A stretch of 12,342 nucleotides of DNA. It comes from JBAYST01 sp041676005 (GTDB lineage: Bacteria; Bacillota_I; Bacilli_A; RFN20; CAG-826). The stretch covers positions 1-12,342 of the forward strand of contig JBAYST010000027.1 in assembly GCA_041676005.1 (NCBI GenBank), given 5' to 3'. The notes under the pieces were generated by a model. It saw only the letters and a list, made by a program, of their open reading frames with translations. It was not told the DNA's origin and searched no databases. Of this stretch, positions 1 through 6,456 are shown one piece after another (position 1 is the first letter of the stretch; each line of letters starts with the position of its first letter). A program made the translations under genes and the position numbers.

Positions 1-94
1 TGGCGATCAATTCGATTTGATTTTCTTGTCTTTGTTTTTCTTTTTCAATTAAGGAAAACATTTCGAGATCTATTTTTTTAAGTTCCTCAAACAT
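1..94 (-). CDS. glyA: Serine hydroxymethyltransferase, N-terminal fragment
   Basis: This is the first 31 codons of a minus-strand gene that runs off the left edge. The peptide begins MFEELKKIDLEMF and ends RQENQIELIA. It matches the conserved start of serine hydroxymethyltransferase, where an RQ-x(n)-IELIASEN segment precedes the PLP domain. The family is a cytosolic PLP enzyme that interconverts serine plus tetrahydrofolate with glycine plus methylene-tetrahydrofolate, feeding one-carbon units to purine and thymidylate synthesis. A strong ribosome site (GGAGGAG, 107-101 on the minus strand) lies 6 nt before the ATG and fixes the start. The gene is divergent from ferritin. Only the extreme N terminus is visible, so the identity rests on one short motif, although a distinctive one. 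Confidence 0.85.
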   Translation of the reverse strand, partial: MFEELKKIDLEMFSLIEKEKQRQENQIELIA

Positions 95-115
95 TTTTGT
101 CTCCTCCAAATATCA

Positions 116-145
116 ATTAAAACATTTTAACTCTGATCGGTGCAA
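116..145 (-). promoter_or_regulatory. Possible glyA promoter
   Basis: On the minus strand TTGCAC (145-140) is followed after 18 nt by TTTAAT (121-116), about 22 nt before the glyA ATG. Both boxes are imperfect and AT-rich sequence yields such matches by chance, so this is weak. Confidence 0.25.
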
Positions 146-207
146 GATATTCCAAAAAAGAGAAAGAAAATAATCTTTTATAAATATAAAAATCATGAGC
201 ATTATTA

Positions 208-236
208 TTGTGTTCAGAAAAACGACTTGCTAAAAT
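208..236 (+). promoter_or_regulatory. Candidate ferritin promoter (extended -10)
   Basis: An extended -10, TG-C-TAAAAT (228-236), has a poor -35 (TTGTGT, 208-213) at 17-nt spacing. Transcription would begin near 243, only about 20 nt before the ferritin ATG at 263. That supports 263 over a start at 140, which would lie upstream of this promoter. Confidence 0.4.
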
Positions 237-262
237 TAAAGTTAGAAAGAAGGAAATACAAA

Positions 263-754
263 ATGTTAAGTAAAAATATTGAACGTCTGATCAACGAACA
301 GATCAATAAAGAGATTTTTTCAGCCTATTTATATTTAGAAATGGCAAACCATTACGGAGAACAAGGTTTACAGGGTTTTAAAAAATGGTTTGATAAGCAA
401 GCTAAAGAAGAACTCGAACACGCTGAAAAATTCAACAACTACCTTGTCGATGAAGGAGCGCATGTCGTTTTAAAGCCAATTGCGGCACCTGAAAAAGTCT
501 ACGCAAATAACAAAGAACCTCTTGATTATCAATTGGCCCATGAACAATTCGTCACCGCTTCGATCAACACGATTTATGAAGCAGCTTTAAAAGAAAATGA
601 TCATCGGACAGTCTTATTCTTGAATTGGTTTATCACCGAACAACAAGAAGAAGAAGAAACCGCTGCGGATTTGATTCATAAATACGAACTCCTCGGCGGA
701 GATAAAAAAGGTCTTTACATGCTCGATCTCGAACTTGGAAAAGCTCGCGAATAA
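263..754 (+). CDS. ftnA: Ferritin (non-haem iron-storage protein)
   Basis: A 163-residue bacterial ferritin. The family forms a 24-subunit cytosolic shell that oxidises Fe(II) at a ferroxidase centre and stores it as ferric mineral. Every iron ligand known from E. coli FtnA falls at the same number here: E17, E50 and H53 (site A), E94 and E130 (site B), and E49, E126 and E129 (site C), plus Q127 in the motif TEQQEEE. The start at 263 is preceded by AAGAAGG about 9 nt upstream and gives the usual ferritin N terminus (MLSKNIERLINEQ). The frame is open back to 140, but the extra 41 residues are low-complexity Lys/Asn/Tyr-rich and unlike the family, so they are left out. It lies next to an iron-type regulator and the feo operon. 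A shared hairpin terminator follows. Confidence 0.93.
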   Translation: MLSKNIERLINEQINKEIFSAYLYLEMANHYGEQGLQGFKKWFDKQAKEELEHAEKFNNYLVDEGAHVVLKPIAAPEKVYANNKEPLDYQLAHEQFVTASINTIYEAALKENDHRTVLFLNWFITEQQEEEETAADLIHKYELLGGDKKGLYMLDLELGKARE

Positions 755-773
755 AGTTAGAGTTATTAAAAAT

Positions 774-799
774 AAAAAGCACATTATATGTGCTTTTTT
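774..799. terminator. Bidirectional Rho-independent terminator
   Basis: An 11-bp stem (774-784 with 788-798, core GCACAT/ATGTGC) has a 3-nt loop, with A's on the left and T's on the right. It lies between the convergent ferritin and DtxR-type genes and has a T-run in both directions, so it probably ends both transcripts. Confidence 0.88.
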
Positions 800-811
800 C
801 TTTATCTATTA

Positions 812-1174
812 TCATCCGAATTTTGCTTTGATTTTTTGAAATGTCTCCTCGCTGATATCGTGCTCGATTCGGCAAGCATCTTTAAGTGCGGTCTCTTCTT
901 TAACGCCAAGAGCGATGAGCATTTTAACTAAAATCTTATGCCGTTCATAAACGTGAGAAGCGATATCATTGCCTTTTAAAGTCAGGGTGATATTTCCACT
1001 CGTCTCATCGACTGAAACGAGTCCTTGATCTTTTAACTTCTTTAAAGCGATGCTGACACTCGCTTTTGAAAATCCCATGTCATTGGCAATGTCAATCGCG
1101 CGAACCGTTTTATGATTTTCTTTGAGCATCAAAATCCGTTCGAGATAATCTTCCGAAGATTCATGTCTTTTCAT
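812..1174 (-). CDS. DtxR/MntR-family metal-dependent transcriptional repressor
   Basis: A 120-residue regulator of the DtxR/MntR/IdeR family, which binds DNA as a dimer when loaded with Fe(II) or Mn(II). Residues about 6-65 form the winged helix (SSEDYLERI, then DIANDMGFSKASVSIALKKL as the recognition helix region). Residues about 70-118 form the metal-binding dimerisation domain (VYERHK, then ACRIEHDIS). Likely ligands are D9, E12, H79, C101, E104 and H105. D9 matches manganese-type MntR, while C101 matches iron-type DtxR. The C-terminal SH3-like domain of DtxR is absent, as in MntR. It is divergent from feoA1-feoA2-feoB, its likely target. No ribosome site precedes the ATG and a good promoter ends about 8 nt before it, so the mRNA is probably leaderless. 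The metal it senses cannot be told from sequence. Confidence 0.9.
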   Translation of the reverse strand: MKRHESSEDYLERILMLKENHKTVRAIDIANDMGFSKASVSIALKKLKDQGLVSVDETSGNITLTLKGNDIASHVYERHKILVKMLIALGVKEETALKDACRIEHDISEETFQKIKAKFG

Positions 1175-1182
1175 AGTTTGAT

Positions 1183-1210
1183 TTTATAATATCATCGAAA
1201 AATATGCCAA
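1183..1210 (-). promoter_or_regulatory. Promoter of the DtxR-type regulator, implying a leaderless mRNA
   Basis: On the minus strand TTGGCA (1210-1205, one mismatch to TTGACA) is followed after 16 nt by TATAAA (1188-1183). The start codon lies at 1174-1172, so transcription would begin at or within a few bases of the A of ATG. No Shine-Dalgarno sequence exists in the interval. Confidence 0.6.
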
Positions 1211-1255
1211 TTGATTTAACTTTTTGTGATTCGTGAATTCTTTTTATCATTTCTT

Positions 1256-1283
1256 TTGACATTGTGTGCGTGAGTGATAAAAT
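1256..1283 (+). promoter_or_regulatory. Strong promoter of the feo operon
   Basis: A perfect TTGACA (1256-1261) is followed after 16 nt by TAAAAT (1278-1283), which carries an extended TG-n (1275-1277). Transcription should begin near 1290, leaving a leader of about 85 nt that holds both inverted repeats. A weaker second candidate is TTGATG (1310-1315), a 17-nt spacer and TATTAT (1333-1338), inside that leader. Confidence 0.7.
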
Positions 1284-1292
1284 ATTGGAGTT

Positions 1293-1310
1293 AGTTAGAG
1301 ATGACTAACT
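1293..1310. promoter_or_regulatory. Putative metalloregulator operator 1
   Basis: The inverted repeat AGTTAG-N6-CTAACT begins about 3 bp after the predicted feo transcription start. Its GTTAG/CTAAC half-sites equal the core of the classical DtxR box, but with a 6-bp rather than 1-bp gap. It differs from operator 2 only at two spacer bases. Bound protein would block initiation or early elongation. The regulator assignment is inferred from adjacency. Confidence 0.6.
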
Positions 1311-1346
1311 TGATGGTCCTGTAAAGGACTTATATTATCGACAGCG

Positions 1347-1364
1347 AGTTAGCCATGACTAACT
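1347..1364. promoter_or_regulatory. Putative metalloregulator operator 2
   Basis: A second AGTTAG-N6-CTAACT copy, with 16 of 18 bases identical to operator 1. The centres are 54 bp apart, about five helical turns, so both lie on one DNA face. It directly abuts the feoA1 ribosome site (AGGAGG, 1365-1370). The same sequence in RNA could form a 6-bp hairpin next to that site, so translational control is a less likely alternative. Confidence 0.55.
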
Positions 1365-1375
1365 AGGAGGAAAAG

Positions 1376-1702
1376 ATGCCACTATTCATCGCTCCATTAG
1401 ACCGAGATTTACGAATCATTAAAATGTTGGTCGATGGAAAAACTAAAAAACATTTAGAAAGTTTGGGAATTACACTCGACTCTAAAATTCGAGTGATTTC
1501 AAATTGTCATGGTAATCTCATCTGCTTAGTCAAAGATGGAAGACTTGCAATCGATCAAGAAATATCAGGACGAATTATCGTCGATTTATTAGAAAGTGAG
1601 AAGAGCGAAGATGGAGAAACGTTTAAGCGATTTCGTCGTCGGAGAAACCGGGATTGTCAAAAAGGTCGAGGGCGTTGGCAAAATCCACCGTCGACTTTTT
1701 GA
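1376..1702 (+). CDS. feoA: FeoA domain protein 1 (clostridial MPL-type)
   Basis: A 108-residue protein whose first ~75 residues form an FeoA SH3-like domain. It starts MPLFIAPLDRDLRI and contains HLESLGITLDSKI, GNLICLVKDGRLAIDQE and GRIIVDLL. This matches the FeoA variant that comes first in many clostridial feoA-feoA-feoB operons. FeoA proteins are small cytosolic partners of the FeoB iron transporter. AGGAGG with a 5-nt gap fixes the start. The last ~32 residues are Arg-rich (including FKRFRRRRNRD), unlike any FeoA tail I know, and are read out of frame from the start of feoA2. The gene therefore overlaps feoA2 by 92 nt. Loss of the ancestral stop codon near 1605 is the simplest explanation. 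A sequencing frameshift or a fused FeoA-FeoA product is possible but less likely, since both domains are intact in their own frames. Confidence 0.82.
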   Translation: MPLFIAPLDRDLRIIKMLVDGKTKKHLESLGITLDSKIRVISNCHGNLICLVKDGRLAIDQEISGRIIVDLLESEKSEDGETFKRFRRRRNRDCQKGRGRWQNPPSTF

Positions 1703-1844
1703 TATGGGTATCACTCCAGGAGCGGAGATTTATTTACGGAAAAAGGCTCCTTTAGGAGATCCTCTTGAAATTACTTTACGAGGTTATGAACTCACTTTGC
1801 GAAAGACCGAAGCGAGTTTTGTCCTCATGGAAACACAAAAATAA
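1611..1844 (+). CDS. feoA: FeoA domain protein 2 (canonical FeoA)
   Basis: A 77-residue canonical FeoA starting MEKRLSDFVVGETGIV, with the family motifs RRLFDMGITPGAEI and APLGDPLEITLRGYELTLRK. FeoA is thought to bind the cytosolic part of FeoB and support Fe(II) uptake. The ATG at 1611 gives the expected N terminus. A GTG at 1596 in the same frame would add five residues, but its upstream sequence has no ribosome site. Only a weak purine run (GAGAAGAG) precedes 1611. Because the start lies inside feoA1, ribosomes already translating feoA1 may keep it accessible. It ends 13 bp before feoB. Confidence 0.87.
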   Translation: MEKRLSDFVVGETGIVKKVEGVGKIHRRLFDMGITPGAEIYLRKKAPLGDPLEITLRGYELTLRKTEASFVLMETQK

Positions 1845-1857
1845 AGAGTAAAAATAT

Positions 1858-4104
1858 ATGAAACGCATTGCTTTAGCAGGAAATCCGAATTCTGGGAAAA
1901 CGACTCTTTTCAACTCGCTTACTGGCTCGACTGCCTATGTCGGCAACTGGCCCGGGGTAACGGTTGAAAAAAAAGAAGGAAAATATAAAAAAGAAAAAGA
2001 ACTGATTTCGATTATCGATTTACCAGGAATCTATTCTCTTTCACCTTATACTCCTGAAGAAGTCATTTCCCGTAATTACATTCTCGATGAAAAGCCAGAT
2101 TGCGTGATCAATATCGTCGATGCGACGAACTTGGAACGGAATCTTTATTTGACGACCCAATTGATGGAAATCGATGTTCCGATTGTCATCGCACTCAACA
2201 TGATGGATGTGATGAAGAAAAAAGGCGATAAGATCAATGCGGTGGAATTAGAAAAAAGATTTGGAATTCCTGTAGTTGAAATCTCAGCTTTAAAAGAAGA
2301 AAATCTCGATCATTTAATGAAAGTCGCTTACCAAGCCTCGCTTAACAAACGAGTTGGAACGACGGTTTTAGAAGATAAAAAATTGCTTGAGATCATCACT
2401 CAATGCAAAGAAGACTTAAGTGAAATAAAAGCGGAGAGTCCACTTTATCACGCGATAAAAATCGTTGAAGGCGATGAAATTGAAACCGCCGATCATCCGA
2501 AAATGGTCAAAGTGGTCAGCGAATTTAAGAAGACTTTTAAAAATGATATTTTTGAAACCGATTTTGAAGCGATTATCGCTGATGGTCGGTATAAATACAT
2601 CACCAAAAATTTTGCACCTTTAGTCAGTAAAAAGGAAAAACCTGCGCGCGATAAAATGACTGGTTCAGATAAAATCGATAAAGTTATGACGAGCCGGTGG
2701 TTTGGAATTCCGATTTTTCTTGCGATTTTATTTTTGATTTTTCATTTGACCTTTGCGAATAATCTCTTTTTCTTAAAAGGTGTCTTAAATGGTTCAGAGT
2801 CATTTGAAAATACGATGTTCAGCGGTTTATTTTGGACTGCGGATGGAATCAATTCCCCAGGAGTAATCTTACAAAATTTCGTCGTCAGCATTACCGATTG
2901 GCTCAGCTCTCTTGTCAGGGGTTGGCTCGCTCCGACTTCCGAATGGGTCAGCGGCTTACTCGTCGATGGGGTTTTAGCTGGTTTATTTGCGGTCATTTCC
3001 TTTTTACCGCAGATTCTCTTATTATTTTTGTTATTTTCTATTCTAGAAGATTCAGGTTATATGGCCCGTGTAGCTTTTATTCTCGACCGTCTTTTCCGGA
3101 AGTTCGGTCTCTCTGGTCGGGCCTTTATGCCGATGATCATGGGTTTTGGTTGTTCGATTCCAGCGATGGTCAACACGCGGACTCTTGCCGATGATAATGA
3201 AAGAACGGCGACGATTCGCGTCATTCCCTTTTTCTCTTGTGGAGCAAAACTTCCGATTCTCACTGCCATAGCAGGGGCGATTGCCCTTCAATTTGGAGCT
3301 GCTAATCCGGATTTGATCACTTTAGGAATGTATTTATTAGGGATGGTCGTCGCCATCTTCAGTGTCTTATTGATGCGCAACACGACGATGAAGGGTGAGG
3401 TTCCGCCTTTTATCATGGAATTGCCGAGTTATCACTTTCCGCAATTCAAGAGTTTGATGATTCATTTATGGGATAAACTCAAACACTTTATCAAAAAAGC
3501 TTTCACGATTATCTTAGCTTCGACAATCGTCATTTGGTTTGTCCTTCACTTCAGTTGGGATTGGCATTATTTAGCAGAAGAAATCGATTCATCGATTATC
3601 ACGAGTTTAGGAAAATTCATTCAACCAGTTTTTACTCCGCTTGGATTTGGTTCACAATTAAGTGGTAATTGGGGTTGGGTGTTCATCGTCGCGGCGGTGA
3701 CTGGTCTAATCGCTAAAGAAAACGTCATCGGAACCTTTTCGGTTTTAGCAGCGGTCATTCTCTCTTCAACCGGTATTACCTATGAAGGAAGTGAAGCGGT
3801 GAAAATCATGATCACAGAAACCGGTATCGGTTTGCCTGGTCTCATCTCGTTTATTGCGTTTAATATGTTGACGATTCCGTGTTTTGCCGCGGTAGCGACT
3901 GCTAAAGCAGAACTACCTAAAGGTAAATTTGGGATGACAATCGTTTTTTGGCTCTCTATTTCTTATCTTGTTTCTAGTTCAATCTACTTGATTGGAACTT
4001 GGTGGTGGACCGTGTTCATCTTTATCATTGCTTTAGCGATCCTCGTTTTAGCGATTACTCTATATAACAAAAAACACGCACCACTTGGAGGAAGGAGAAC
4101 TTAA
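1858..4104 (+). CDS. feoB: Ferrous iron transporter FeoB
   Basis: A 748-residue FeoB, the inner-membrane Fe(II) importer with a GTPase domain. The N-terminal G domain has G1 GNPNSGKT (8-15), G2 T35 in NWPGVTVE, G3 DLPG (54-57), G4 NMMD (114-117) and G5 SALK (143-146). A helical GDI-like domain follows to about residue 270. The membrane part begins near 280 and contains the two Gate repeats. Conserved transport motifs are visible: GFGCSIPA with C432 and FFSCGAKLP with C461. The length is close to the usual ~750-770. The start is the natural MKRIALAGN; only AAAGAG precedes it, so coupling to feoA2 is likely. It is third in the feo operon. Its stop overlaps the next start by one base (TAATG). 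Confidence 0.97.
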   Translation: MKRIALAGNPNSGKTTLFNSLTGSTAYVGNWPGVTVEKKEGKYKKEKELISIIDLPGIYSLSPYTPEEVISRNYILDEKPDCVINIVDATNLERNLYLTTQLMEIDVPIVIALNMMDVMKKKGDKINAVELEKRFGIPVVEISALKEENLDHLMKVAYQASLNKRVGTTVLEDKKLLEIITQCKEDLSEIKAESPLYHAIKIVEGDEIETADHPKMVKVVSEFKKTFKNDIFETDFEAIIADGRYKYITKNFAPLVSKKEKPARDKMTGSDKIDKVMTSRWFGIPIFLAILFLIFHLTFANNLFFLKGVLNGSESFENTMFSGLFWTADGINSPGVILQNFVVSITDWLSSLVRGWLAPTSEWVSGLLVDGVLAGLFAVISFLPQILLLFLLFSILEDSGYMARVAFILDRLFRKFGLSGRAFMPMIMGFGCSIPAMVNTRTLADDNERTATIRVIPFFSCGAKLPILTAIAGAIALQFGAANPDLITLGMYLLGMVVAIFSVLLMRNTTMKGEVPPFIMELPSYHFPQFKSLMIHLWDKLKHFIKKAFTIILASTIVIWFVLHFSWDWHYLAEEIDSSIITSLGKFIQPVFTPLGFGSQLSGNWGWVFIVAAVTGLIAKENVIGTFSVLAAVILSSTGITYEGSEAVKIMITETGIGLPGLISFIAFNMLTIPCFAAVATAKAELPKGKFGMTIVFWLSISYLVSSSIYLIGTWWWTVFIFIIALAILVLAITLYNKKHAPLGGRRT

Positions 4105-4292
4105 TGGGCGCAGTTGAAATCATCGTCATCGTTTTAGCTAGCGCACTTGTTTTAGGAGTGATCGGAACTTTTATTTATAAAAAAATCAAAGGTCTTCCAA
4201 CAGGAGAGTGCGCGTCTTGTAGTATGAAAGGTGATAAACTCCTCAAAGAGTACCGCAAAAAGAATAAAAAGAACGCGAAAAAAATAAAATAA
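4104..4292 (+). CDS. FeoB-associated Cys-containing membrane protein
   Basis: A 62-residue protein with one membrane helix (residues ~4-25), a short linker, a C36-x2-C39 pair (TGECASC) and a very basic tail rich in Lys and Asn. This is the layout of the FeoB-associated Cys-rich membrane protein family often found after feoB in Firmicutes. Its proposed role is as a FeoC-like accessory, but its biochemistry is not settled. The start overlaps the feoB stop by one base, and a strong ribosome site (GGAGGAAGGAG, 4087-4097) lies inside the end of feoB. The Cys pair should face the cytoplasm if the positive tail does. It is the last gene of the operon, followed by a terminator. Confidence 0.85.
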   Translation: MGAVEIIVIVLASALVLGVIGTFIYKKIKGLPTGECASCSMKGDKLLKEYRKKNKKNAKKIK

Positions 4293-4303
4293 AATAAATA
4301 GAA

Positions 4304-4331
4304 AAAAAGGAATGCGAAAGCATTGCTTTTT
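4304..4331 (+). terminator. Rho-independent terminator of the feo operon
   Basis: A stem AATGC/GCATT is capped by a GAAA tetraloop and extended by a G-C pair and A-T pairs across one G-G mismatch. It ends in TTTTT and lies 11 nt after the last feo gene. Confidence 0.85.
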
Positions 4332-4334
4332 GTT

Positions 4335-4340
4335 TATAAT
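4335..4340 (+). promoter_or_regulatory. Possible -10 box of the lipoprotein-surE unit
   Basis: A perfect TATAAT lies 21 nt before the lipoprotein ATG, right after the feo terminator. No convincing -35 is seen at 16-18 nt, as that space is the terminator stem. A start near 4347 would leave a short leader holding the GGAG ribosome site. Confidence 0.4.
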
Positions 4341-4361
4341 TAGTAATTGGAGAAAATTAAA

Positions 4362-5666
4362 ATGAAGAAAAAAATATTGTTGTTACCTCTTATTTCACTG
4401 ATGTTGATGAGTTGCGTTGTTCAACCTTCTTCCAGTGAAGAAAACAGTTCTTCTTTAACTTCGAGCACCGAACTTCCCTCAAGTGGAGAGCTCCCGAGTT
4501 CGAATGGCGAACCATCTTCATCCGGATCTACTTCCTCTAGTAGTGAAGAGATTCAAGATAAGACCAATATTAACGAGATTCGTGAAATTGCTTTATCGTT
4601 TACTGACAAAGTTAACGCGCAAAAAGTTTATACTTCAAATCTCAAAGCCACTTTTACTGCTCAGTTATTGACCATTCACGATGCTTGGACGACTCAAGCG
4701 GGTTATACAAACCGTTATAAATTACTAGTCGCCAATGAAACCGGTTCAATTTTCGTTGTCTTGAGTAACGCTGGTTATGATTATGTGAGCAAATATATCG
4801 CCGACCAATCGGTTTACACTTTCAGCGGTCTGATCGGGATTTATAATGGTGAGCCAGAAGTCGTGATGAGTGAAGGTTCGAAACCGATTTACTTAGAAGG
4901 AACGACTTTGACCTATAATCTAGAAAGTCTTTCGACTCCGGTTGGTTCAATTATGGACGCCTATCAGACGATTAAAAATTTGCCAGTTAACACAAAAGGA
5001 ACTGGTGCTTCTGCGCAAATCGTCAAAATGAAACTCCGTTATTTAGAGAAACTCGAAAATGCAGTTGCATTATTCAGCGATGGCGATCACGTCATTCAAG
5101 CTCATGGAGATTCAAAGATGAATAATGGATTATCAATGGGTGAAACCTATGATGTCTTTGCGATTTTAATCATCTTCCATTTTAAACCTGAACTGAAGTT
5201 CATCACCAAAAAAGTCAGTGCTTTAAAACTAGATTTTTTCTACGAAGATTTTACTGAAGAGATGAGTGGAACCAATTTATATAAAATCACTTATGATGAA
5301 GGTCATCCTACTTATGCTTCTAATTATGTCTATGCTGAATCATTGATTAAGGTTTATCACTTTGAAGGATACGCTAACCTTTATACAAAAAATGATGCTT
5401 ATAATGTCGTCTTTGATGATCAAGCTCACGATGAATATACGACCAAAGAGCAAGCGATAAACGCAAAAGCGATGTTTGCAAATAATAAGAGTTGTCTGAC
5501 GATGTTCAAGCAATCAGATTTCGACAATTGTCCGTTTATCGAATATGCGGTTGGTAAAAAGGAAGACAAAGTGAAAATTGAATTTTATTTTGTCGCTTAT
5601 CTTTTAAATACTGACCATTATTGGCAAATTCAAGTTTTTGAAGATACAATTATGGAAGTTGAATGA
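4362..5666 (+). CDS. Ser-rich lipoprotein of unknown function
   Basis: A 434-residue predicted lipoprotein. The signal peptide MKKKILLLPLISLMLMSC ends in lipobox LMSC, so C18 would be lipidated and the protein tethered outside the membrane. Residues ~22-65 are a Ser/Glu/Pro-rich linker. After it come about 370 residues in perhaps two parts: a beta-rich segment at ~80-175 (LLTIHDAWTTQAGYTNRYKLLV, then GSIFVVLSN and YTFSGLIGIYNGEPEVV) that resembles an extracellular OB-fold, and a C-terminal region (~280-434) I do not recognise. The OB-fold idea is inferred from strand pattern only. The ATG at 4362 is chosen over a TTG at 4347 because GGAG (4349-4352) fits it and the signal peptide starts there. 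It overlaps surE by four bases (ATGA). Such Ser-linker lipoproteins are common in uncultured gut Bacilli. Confidence 0.8.
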   Translation: MKKKILLLPLISLMLMSCVVQPSSSEENSSSLTSSTELPSSGELPSSNGEPSSSGSTSSSSEEIQDKTNINEIREIALSFTDKVNAQKVYTSNLKATFTAQLLTIHDAWTTQAGYTNRYKLLVANETGSIFVVLSNAGYDYVSKYIADQSVYTFSGLIGIYNGEPEVVMSEGSKPIYLEGTTLTYNLESLSTPVGSIMDAYQTIKNLPVNTKGTGASAQIVKMKLRYLEKLENAVALFSDGDHVIQAHGDSKMNNGLSMGETYDVFAILIIFHFKPELKFITKKVSALKLDFFYEDFTEEMSGTNLYKITYDEGHPTYASNYVYAESLIKVYHFEGYANLYTKNDAYNVVFDDQAHDEYTTKEQAINAKAMFANNKSCLTMFKQSDFDNCPFIEYAVGKKEDKVKIEFYFVAYLLNTDHYWQIQVFEDTIMEVE

Positions 5667-6394
5667 AGATGATGAAGATATTGCTTGTCAATGATGATGG
5701 CTATGGATCAAAAGGAATTGAGACTTTAAAAGAACTGATTTCACCTTATGGTGAAGTTTATGTCGTCGCTCCTGAACATGCAATGTCTGGCAAATCTGTG
5801 GCGATTACGATTTATGAACCACTAAAAGTGAGGAAAAGAGGAATCGATGAATATTCACTCGATGGCACTCCGGCGGATTGTGTATTTTATGGTCTCACGC
5901 ATTTAGGAGTTGAATTTGATTTAGTCGTCTCAGGAATTAACTATGGTCACAACATCTCTTATGACATCATGCATAGTGGAACATGTGGAGCGTGCATTGA
6001 AGCATTGATTTTTAAGACTCCCGCGATTGCCTTTTCTAGTGAAGGAGGTTTTATCTCCGCGAAGAATGGATTTAGGCAAGTGATGGATTATATTTTTAAA
6101 CACGATTTATTGTCTTCAACGGATTATTTCTTAAATGTCAACTTTCCATTCCAAGAAGAAGTTAAAGGAATTGTCTTTTCTTCTTTATCACCGAGAAATG
6201 ACAATCGTTACTTCGTAGAAGGAGAAGATGATTCGATTTTTTCAAAACGAAAACTCGGTCCATTTGAAGATCTTGAAAAACACGGAGATGTCTATCTCGT
6301 CAATAATGGATATATCTCAATTACACCATTGCTTAAAACGTATTTCTCAAATGATTTATACGAAAAAATTAAAAAAGAAAAGAAAATCAAATAA
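5663..6394 (+). CDS. surE: 5'/3'-nucleotidase SurE
   Basis: A 243-residue SurE, a cytosolic metal-dependent phosphatase acting on nucleoside monophosphates, implicated in stationary-phase survival and nucleotide salvage. The signature is present: KILLVNDDG with metal ligands D11 and D12, MSGKS with S42, LDGTPADCV, and SGINYGHN with N93, followed by HSGTCGACIEA where most members have YSGTVGAA-EG. The length is at the low end of the family range (~250). ATG codons lie at 5663, 5669 and 5672. The last gives the commonest family start, but 5663 makes an ATGA overlap with the lipoprotein stop and has GGAAG 4 nt upstream, so it is kept with some doubt. Coupling to a lipoprotein gene is unusual and no functional link is evident. 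Confidence 0.93.
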   Translation: MKMMKILLVNDDGYGSKGIETLKELISPYGEVYVVAPEHAMSGKSVAITIYEPLKVRKRGIDEYSLDGTPADCVFYGLTHLGVEFDLVVSGINYGHNISYDIMHSGTCGACIEALIFKTPAIAFSSEGGFISAKNGFRQVMDYIFKHDLLSSTDYFLNVNFPFQEEVKGIVFSSLSPRNDNRYFVEGEDDSIFSKRKLGPFEDLEKHGDVYLVNNGYISITPLLKTYFSNDLYEKIKKEKKIK

Positions 6395-6398
6395 AAAT

Positions 6399-6429
6399 GA
6401 GCATATCTCTAACGAGATGCTCTTTTTTT
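6399..6429 (+). terminator. Rho-independent terminator after surE
   Basis: GAGCA pairs with TGCTC and TCTC with GAGA, with a 2-nt bulge on the left arm. Seven T's follow. It lies 5 nt after the surE stop. An ATG inside it (6397) extends the ldh frame but would place the ribosome on the stem. Confidence 0.85.
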
Positions 6430-6456
6430 ATCTATGATATCAGCGGAGGAAAAATT

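Noticed and set aside
140..262. N-terminal extension of ferritin from an ATG-like start at 140
   Set aside because: The 41 extra residues are low-complexity and unlike ferritins. The family start at 263 has a ribosome site and all ligand numbers then match E. coli FtnA.
1293..1364. Riboswitch or attenuator in the feo leader
   Set aside because: The leader is short, has no terminator or recognised aptamer, and near-identical paired DNA palindromes fit protein operators better.
1593..1702. Programmed frameshift making a fused FeoA-FeoA protein
   Set aside because: A +1 or -2 shift would be needed and no known slippery motif is seen; feoA2 has its own ATG and a complete domain.
2742..3291. Several 70-120-codon ORFs in other frames within feoB
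   Set aside because: They are shadows of the strongly conserved FeoB membrane region, with no family features.
6397..6456. 20-residue extension of L-LDH
   Set aside because: It lies across the surE terminator, while a GGAGG site directly precedes the ATG at 6457.
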